Below, piece after piece: positions 60,410-64,000 of a stretch of 64,000 nt of DNA. Numbering within the stretch: the first letter of the stretch is position 1; each line of letters starts with the position of its first letter. The translations under genes and the position numbers were made by a program. The notes beneath the pieces were generated by a model. That model searched no databases. It had not been told where the DNA came from and saw nothing but the letters and a program-made list of their open reading frames with translations. The stretch covers positions 62,001 through 126,000 of the forward strand of contig NZ_JADNRM010000006.1 of NCBI RefSeq assembly GCF_021730445.1, in the 5' to 3' direction. The DNA comes from Phocaeicola faecalis. GTDB lineage: Bacteria; Bacteroidota; Bacteroidia; Bacteroidales; Bacteroidaceae.

Positions 60410-63070
60410 TTAAAAGGTAAAACGATATTCCTGTTTTACTTCCACTTCATTGAGTTCCGGCTGCACACAGAGTGAGGGGTCGATGTGCTTTTCGAAGTAG
60501 ATGGGAGCGTCGGCAGTCTTCAGACCGTCAATGCGGATGACCATGGGGTTGGCGTCAATGGTGGACTTCTGACGGCTCAGGCTGACAATCCAGTCGGCTC
60601 CGTCATAGAAATTATCGGCTACCAGTTGGCCGTTGATGTAGGCATTGGCCACATCACCCTTGTAGCGTATATACATACGGGTCTCTTCTTCACCACGTAC
60701 GGGTGCGGGTGCGTTCAACTCATAGACTGCCAGATGTTCTTCGGGAGCGAAGGCTTTGGGCAAGGTTCCTTCTTTCACTACGGCAGGCACTTTGCCTTGG
60801 GCGGAAGTCCAGGTGGCATCAGTGTTCCACAGGATGCGTTCGCCGTTGGTCATGAGAATTTCCACTTCGGCCACGGCTGCATTCTGTGCGTCCATGCCTG
60901 TCAAGGTCAGTGCGTTGGCTTCTCCCTTGCGCAAAAGCTTAGTTACATCTGCACGCTGGTAGTCAACTAAATCCTGCATCTGTACCGTCTGCCCATTGAG
61001 GCTGAAGGCCGTGCCTTGGGGAGCGCTCATACGTACAAAGGCTTTCTGTACTTCGGCAAAGCGTTGGAGCTGGAAAGTACGGGTCACACTGCTTCCTTCG
61101 GCCGGAGCGATGAAACGGCTGTGTTCCATAGGACGCAACGCACGGAGGTTTGCATTCAGCCGGCGGGTATCACCCTTGAAGTTTCGGGTCTGGAAAGTAC
61201 CGTTGTCATACAGGTCGATGCTGGTTTGGGGAGCATCGTCAATCAGGGTGATGTGCTGGTCGTTATAGATTAGGGATGAGGAAGTCAATGCTACAAATTC
61301 CCGGTTCTTTGTCTTGCCCTTCCACAGCATATCCGACTGTTCTTCGGTCAAAACCACAAAACGGACTTTGGTTTCATCGTTTTTGGTGATGGTGATGACA
61401 CAATCCTTGCCGGCCTGGAGCTGGTCGATGAAGTAACCGTTCTTCTTCCGCTGGCAAACGGCCCGGTTGACGGTCACTTCCTTGATGTTGTCACCTTGGA
61501 ACAGGAACTCGCCGCCGATTTGGTCATCCTCAAAGAAAAAGAACGTCTGATTTTTTCCTTCTTTCAGTGAACAGATGGGTTGTACAGTAGCATATTTCAG
61601 CAGCACCTTACCCATGGTTTGGTTGAACGGCCATAAGAAATAAGTACCTTCTTTTACAGTTATTTTTTTGCTAGGGATATGCAGTGTCTCATTCTTTAAT
61701 TTTAGGTGGAACTGCACGTGCTTGAAGGCCTGACGCTCGTGGCGGTAAAGGATGTTCGAGCAGAACAAATAACCGGCATCGTCTTTGGAACGGACGGCCC
61801 ACTGAAGGTTGTCACGGTTGTTGTTGCTGTTAGGTAGGTAAGCCACAGTAGGAGCAAGTTCGGCACCGAAGTCGTTCATGAAATAGTTATATTTCTTGGT
61901 CTCGGGCATCACTGCGCCTAGCGTACCGTTCTCCCGAATGGGGGCCTGATAGTCGTAGCTTACACGGGGACCCGACGATTCGAAGGTGCGGAGTTTTCCC
62001 ACAGGGTTGGTTCCGCCTACATACATGTAATATCCCATCAGATTGGCGCCACATCCTAGGCGGAGATTGATGGTTTCACCGGCCAGTTCCTCGGGAACAA
62101 TGGCTCGGCGAGGGTAGAAAGTGGTACTGCCTACGCCTACTTCGCAAGTAAAGAAAGGGGAGTCGTTGTTCTCACCGCTGAGGGACTGCACTTCGCCTTC
62201 AATCTTGATGATGTCGGTACCGATATTGTCCGACAGACGGTTGTAGGTGAAGAACTCGAAGTTGGAAGTAGGCATTTCCTGCTTGCCGTTGGTTGTCCAA
62301 GGTGCCTCGATATAGAAGCCGGCATAAGGTACGATTTCGCCTTTGGGATATTCGCAGTCCATCCAGTGGGTCATCGAATATAAAGGCACATCGAAGCCTA
62401 TTTCCTGTGCCATGCGCTTCAGGGTGGTGAGGTGCGGGATAATCTGGCCGCGAGTCACGTATTCGTTTTCGAGTTGCAAGCCCATGATGGGACCGCCATC
62501 TTTGTGGAACAATCCTTCCACTTGTCGGAAAACTGCCTCGTACCAACGGCGTACGTATGCTAGGTAGAGCGGGTCGTTCGAGCGTTTCTTGACTTGTTTG
62601 TTGTTCACCAACCACATCGGTAATCCTCCATTTACAATTTCGGCATTGCAATAGGGACCGAAACGCAAGTGGACTTTCAATCCGATTTCTTTGCAAAGGG
62701 TGATGAAACGGTGCAGGTCGAGGTGCCCTTTCCATGAAAGTTCGCCTTCGCTCTCTTCGTGCAATGCCCAAAGACAATAAGTCGATACGATGTTCACGCC
62801 CGAAGCCTTCGCTTTGAGCAGGGCATCTTTCCAAAACTCAGGGTTCATGCGGGCGTAGTGGAACTCGCCCATGACGGGCAGTTGGGGCACACCGCCCTTG
62901 TCCAAGTAAAGGTTGTTGATGCGGATTTCCTGACCGACAGGACCGACGTTCCCCATTTTCAGGTATTCTATTTTAGGATAGATGACATCGGAAAGATTCA
63001 TTTTATATTGCGCTTGTGCCAGACCGGTGGCCATGCACAAGGCTGTACATACTAATAATCTATGTTTCAT
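60410..63070 (-). CDS. GH35 beta-galactosidase
   Basis: 886 residues with a signal peptide (about 1-20). The catalytic barrel (about 50-370) has VMGEFHYARMNPEFW, VSTYCLWALHEESEG, HLRFGPYCNAEIVNGGLPMWL and GGPIMGLQLENEY, a full match to the GH35 active-site pattern with Glu203 as acid/base; FYIEAPW near 252-258 carries the likely nucleophile. C-terminal beta-sandwich domains follow. It releases beta-linked galactose. It lies 21 bases before the DUF6067-type gene and 35 bases after a broken gene. Confidence 0.94.
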   Translation of the reverse strand: MKHRLLVCTALCMATGLAQAQYKMNLSDVIYPKIEYLKMGNVGPVGQEIRINNLYLDKGGVPQLPVMGEFHYARMNPEFWKDALLKAKASGVNIVSTYCLWALHEESEGELSWKGHLDLHRFITLCKEIGLKVHLRFGPYCNAEIVNGGLPMWLVNNKQVKKRSNDPLYLAYVRRWYEAVFRQVEGLFHKDGGPIMGLQLENEYVTRGQIIPHLTTLKRMAQEIGFDVPLYSMTHWMDCEYPKGEIVPYAGFYIEAPWTTNGKQEMPTSNFEFFTYNRLSDNIGTDIIKIEGEVQSLSGENNDSPFFTCEVGVGSTTFYPRRAIVPEELAGETINLRLGCGANLMGYYMYVGGTNPVGKLRTFESSGPRVSYDYQAPIRENGTLGAVMPETKKYNYFMNDFGAELAPTVAYLPNSNNNRDNLQWAVRSKDDAGYLFCSNILYRHERQAFKHVQFHLKLKNETLHIPSKKITVKEGTYFLWPFNQTMGKVLLKYATVQPICSLKEGKNQTFFFFEDDQIGGEFLFQGDNIKEVTVNRAVCQRKKNGYFIDQLQAGKDCVITITKNDETKVRFVVLTEEQSDMLWKGKTKNREFVALTSSSLIYNDQHITLIDDAPQTSIDLYDNGTFQTRNFKGDTRRLNANLRALRPMEHSRFIAPAEGSSVTRTFQLQRFAEVQKAFVRMSAPQGTAFSLNGQTVQMQDLVDYQRADVTKLLRKGEANALTLTGMDAQNAAVAEVEILMTNGERILWNTDATWTSAQGKVPAVVKEGTLPKAFAPEEHLAVYELNAPAPVRGEEETRMYIRYKGDVANAYINGQLVADNFYDGADWIVSLSRQKSTIDANPMVIRIDGLKTADAPIYFEKHIDPSLCVQPELNEVEVKQEYRFTF

Positions 63071-63105
63071 GATTCTGCTTTTATTTTTATTAATAATCGG
63101 ATTAA

Positions 63106-63597
63106 TCAGTTTTGGGCTGCGTCTTGCGCACAGATGCGGAAGTGGCAGTTATACGTACCGGGTTTCATCTCATATTTCTCCATCGGAGCTGGACCGCGCT
63201 GTACGGATAGCTGTCGTCTTTCTCGGCCTTTACCGTAGTGGTGCTGTTCCTCGCTACCGACGGGAACAAGTATCTATTGCTGGTGGATGTTTGCATTCCA
63301 GCCGTCCCGCTGGATGGCGAGCACATCGGCTTTAATACCTCCTGTAGATAGCCCGGCGTTCTGTCGGCCGGATTTCCACTGGAAATCCTTGGCGTGATAA
63401 CCCCATAGCTCTTGCATGGTGGCGGGAGCCTGCCACGGACAGTCCATGTTTTCGCCGGGATTGCTGTAGCAGATGCGTCCGTTGATGAGGTATTTGGCAG
63501 GGGCGAGTGACAGTTTCGGTCCTTTTTGTGCATAGATGAATTGAACTCCCAAGCATGCACAAAGCAATAGTAAGAGCGCTTTTCTCATAATATTCAT
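63106..63597 (-). pseudogene. Broken exported protein gene with two apparent frame changes
   Basis: A good start (MRKALLLLLCACLGVQFIYAQ, signal peptide) and 80 sensible residues (YLINGRICYSNPGENMDCPW, MQELWGYHAKDFQWKSG) end at a TAG at 63274. Just before that stop, protein-like sequence continues in another frame (NRYLFPSVARNSTTTVKAEKD, about 63280-63200), then returns to the first frame (PMEKYEMKPGTYNCHFRIC, about 63195-63109) up to TGA at 63106. Two compensating frameshifts in a gene of about 160 codons explain this best. Family not recognised. It lies in the GH35/GH110 cluster. Confidence 0.6.
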
Positions 63598-63660
63598 TTT
63601 AATAAGTAAAAAAGGGGGTATTTAAAGTATCTGTTGTTGGGGATATGGCCATATGAATAA

Positions 63661-63692
63661 AGGGCGGAAGGTTTTTACAAGACTTCCGCCCT
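63661..63692 (-). terminator. Terminator after the surface-protein gene
   Basis: A perfect 10-bp stem AGGGCGGAAG (63661-63670) with CTTCCGCCCT (63683-63692), 12-base loop; on the minus strand it is followed by TTATTC. It lies 57 bases past the stop at 63749. Confidence 0.75.
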
Positions 63693-63748
63693 CTCAATCA
63701 CATGCTATTACAAAAAAACAAACTTTTTAATACCTATTGATAAGATGA

Positions 63749-64000
63749 TTATTCAGTGATATACGACTGGACGGTCACCGACCAAACCTTACTGCTTCCG
63801 TCTGCTGCGGTCACTTTGTATTTGTTGGTCTTTCCGACTGTCCAATCCGCTTCTACTCCTAATTTGGCTGATCCTTCAATCGGTTCAATGGTAGCGGCCG
63901 TCGAGATGTTGAACATCATCACCACTTTCTGCGGGCTGAACGATGTGATGTTTGCCTTGGCGGGAGTGGCTTTGCCAATCACGATATTACCGGCTTCGGT
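63749..64000 (-). CDS. C-terminal end of a surface lipoprotein-like protein with DUF5018-type repeat
   Basis: The frame is open to the end of the window, so only the last 83 residues are visible. The segment ANITSFSPQKVVMMFNIS through NKYKVTAADGSSKVWSVTV looks like one DUF5018/bacterial-Ig-like repeat (the Y-x-VTAxDGSxxxWxVTV ending is typical of Bacteroidetes glycan-binding and surface proteins). Position ahead of GH35, GH110 and a DUF6067-type gene fits a surface glycan-binding protein of that locus. SusC/D genes may lie beyond the window. Confidence 0.7.
   Translation of the reverse strand, partial: TEAGNIVIGKATPAKANITSFSPQKVVMMFNISTAATIEPIEGSAKLGVEADWTVGKTNKYKVTAADGSSKVWSVTVQSYITE

Noticed and set aside
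63106-63597. Two separate small genes
   Set aside because: The second-frame segment has no start signal or signal peptide and continues the first segment; one broken gene is simpler.

Overview
The window looks like a chromosome segment of a gut Bacteroides/Phocaeicola-type member of the Bacteroidales. The support is a starch-utilisation-like SusC/SusD pair with a hybrid two-component regulator, many exported glycosidases, Bacteroidales-only families (DUF2027-Smr, DUF6078, BT4734/VapE-like), and promoters of the Bacteroides type (TTTG, about 19-21 bases, TAnnTTTG) in front of several genes. No rRNA, tRNA, CRISPR array, transposase or integrase was seen.

Layout. 1-3.4 kb: end of a GH116-type glycosidase, an exported RbsD/FucU-like lipoprotein, a DUF2027-Smr protein and a PaaI-type thioesterase. 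3.5-8.4 kb (minus): an unknown protein, then the operon etfB-etfA-acyl-CoA dehydrogenase. 8.6-14.9 kb (plus): a small exported protein and a complete tripartite RND efflux operon. 15-18.2 kb: a MscS channel, a TPR histidine-kinase-like protein that has lost its phospho-accepting histidine, and a YkvA-family protein.

18.4-28.3 kb is the most unusual part: eight tightly packed plus-strand genes for an FHA protein, two eukaryotic-type Ser/Thr kinases, a PP2C phosphatase, an FHA-membrane protein, a double-FHA membrane protein with a trypsin-like protease domain, a WG-repeat exported protein and an exported protein with three related beta-type repeats. I read this as one membrane signalling module in which cytoplasmic phosphothreonine recognition is tied to a periplasmic protease. 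No type VI secretion genes accompany it.

28.6-50.5 kb is a polysaccharide utilisation locus. The minus-strand operon reads SusC, SusD, an unknown lipoprotein with an internal duplication, a beta-propeller glycosidase-like protein, a phosphodiesterase, a GH29 fucosidase and a metallophosphoesterase-PQQ protein. A hybrid two-component regulator is divergent. Next to it is an L-galactose/L-fucose-dehydrogenase-like aldo-keto reductase, a COG3618 lactonase-like amidohydrolase and a zinc dehydrogenase, with a divergent LacI regulator and a PurR-like operator. Together they suggest release of an L-sugar by GH29 and its oxidation to the aldonate and beyond.

51.7-54.9 kb is a small accessory island: a DUF6078 gene and a divergent VapE-like primase/helicase-type gene, bordered by related hairpin repeats and holding an array of five 22-23 bp palindromic units. 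55-64 kb: a hotdog thioesterase, then a second glycan cluster (GH110, DUF6067-like, GH35, a broken gene, and the end of a repeat-domain surface protein) whose SusC/D genes, if any, lie beyond the window.
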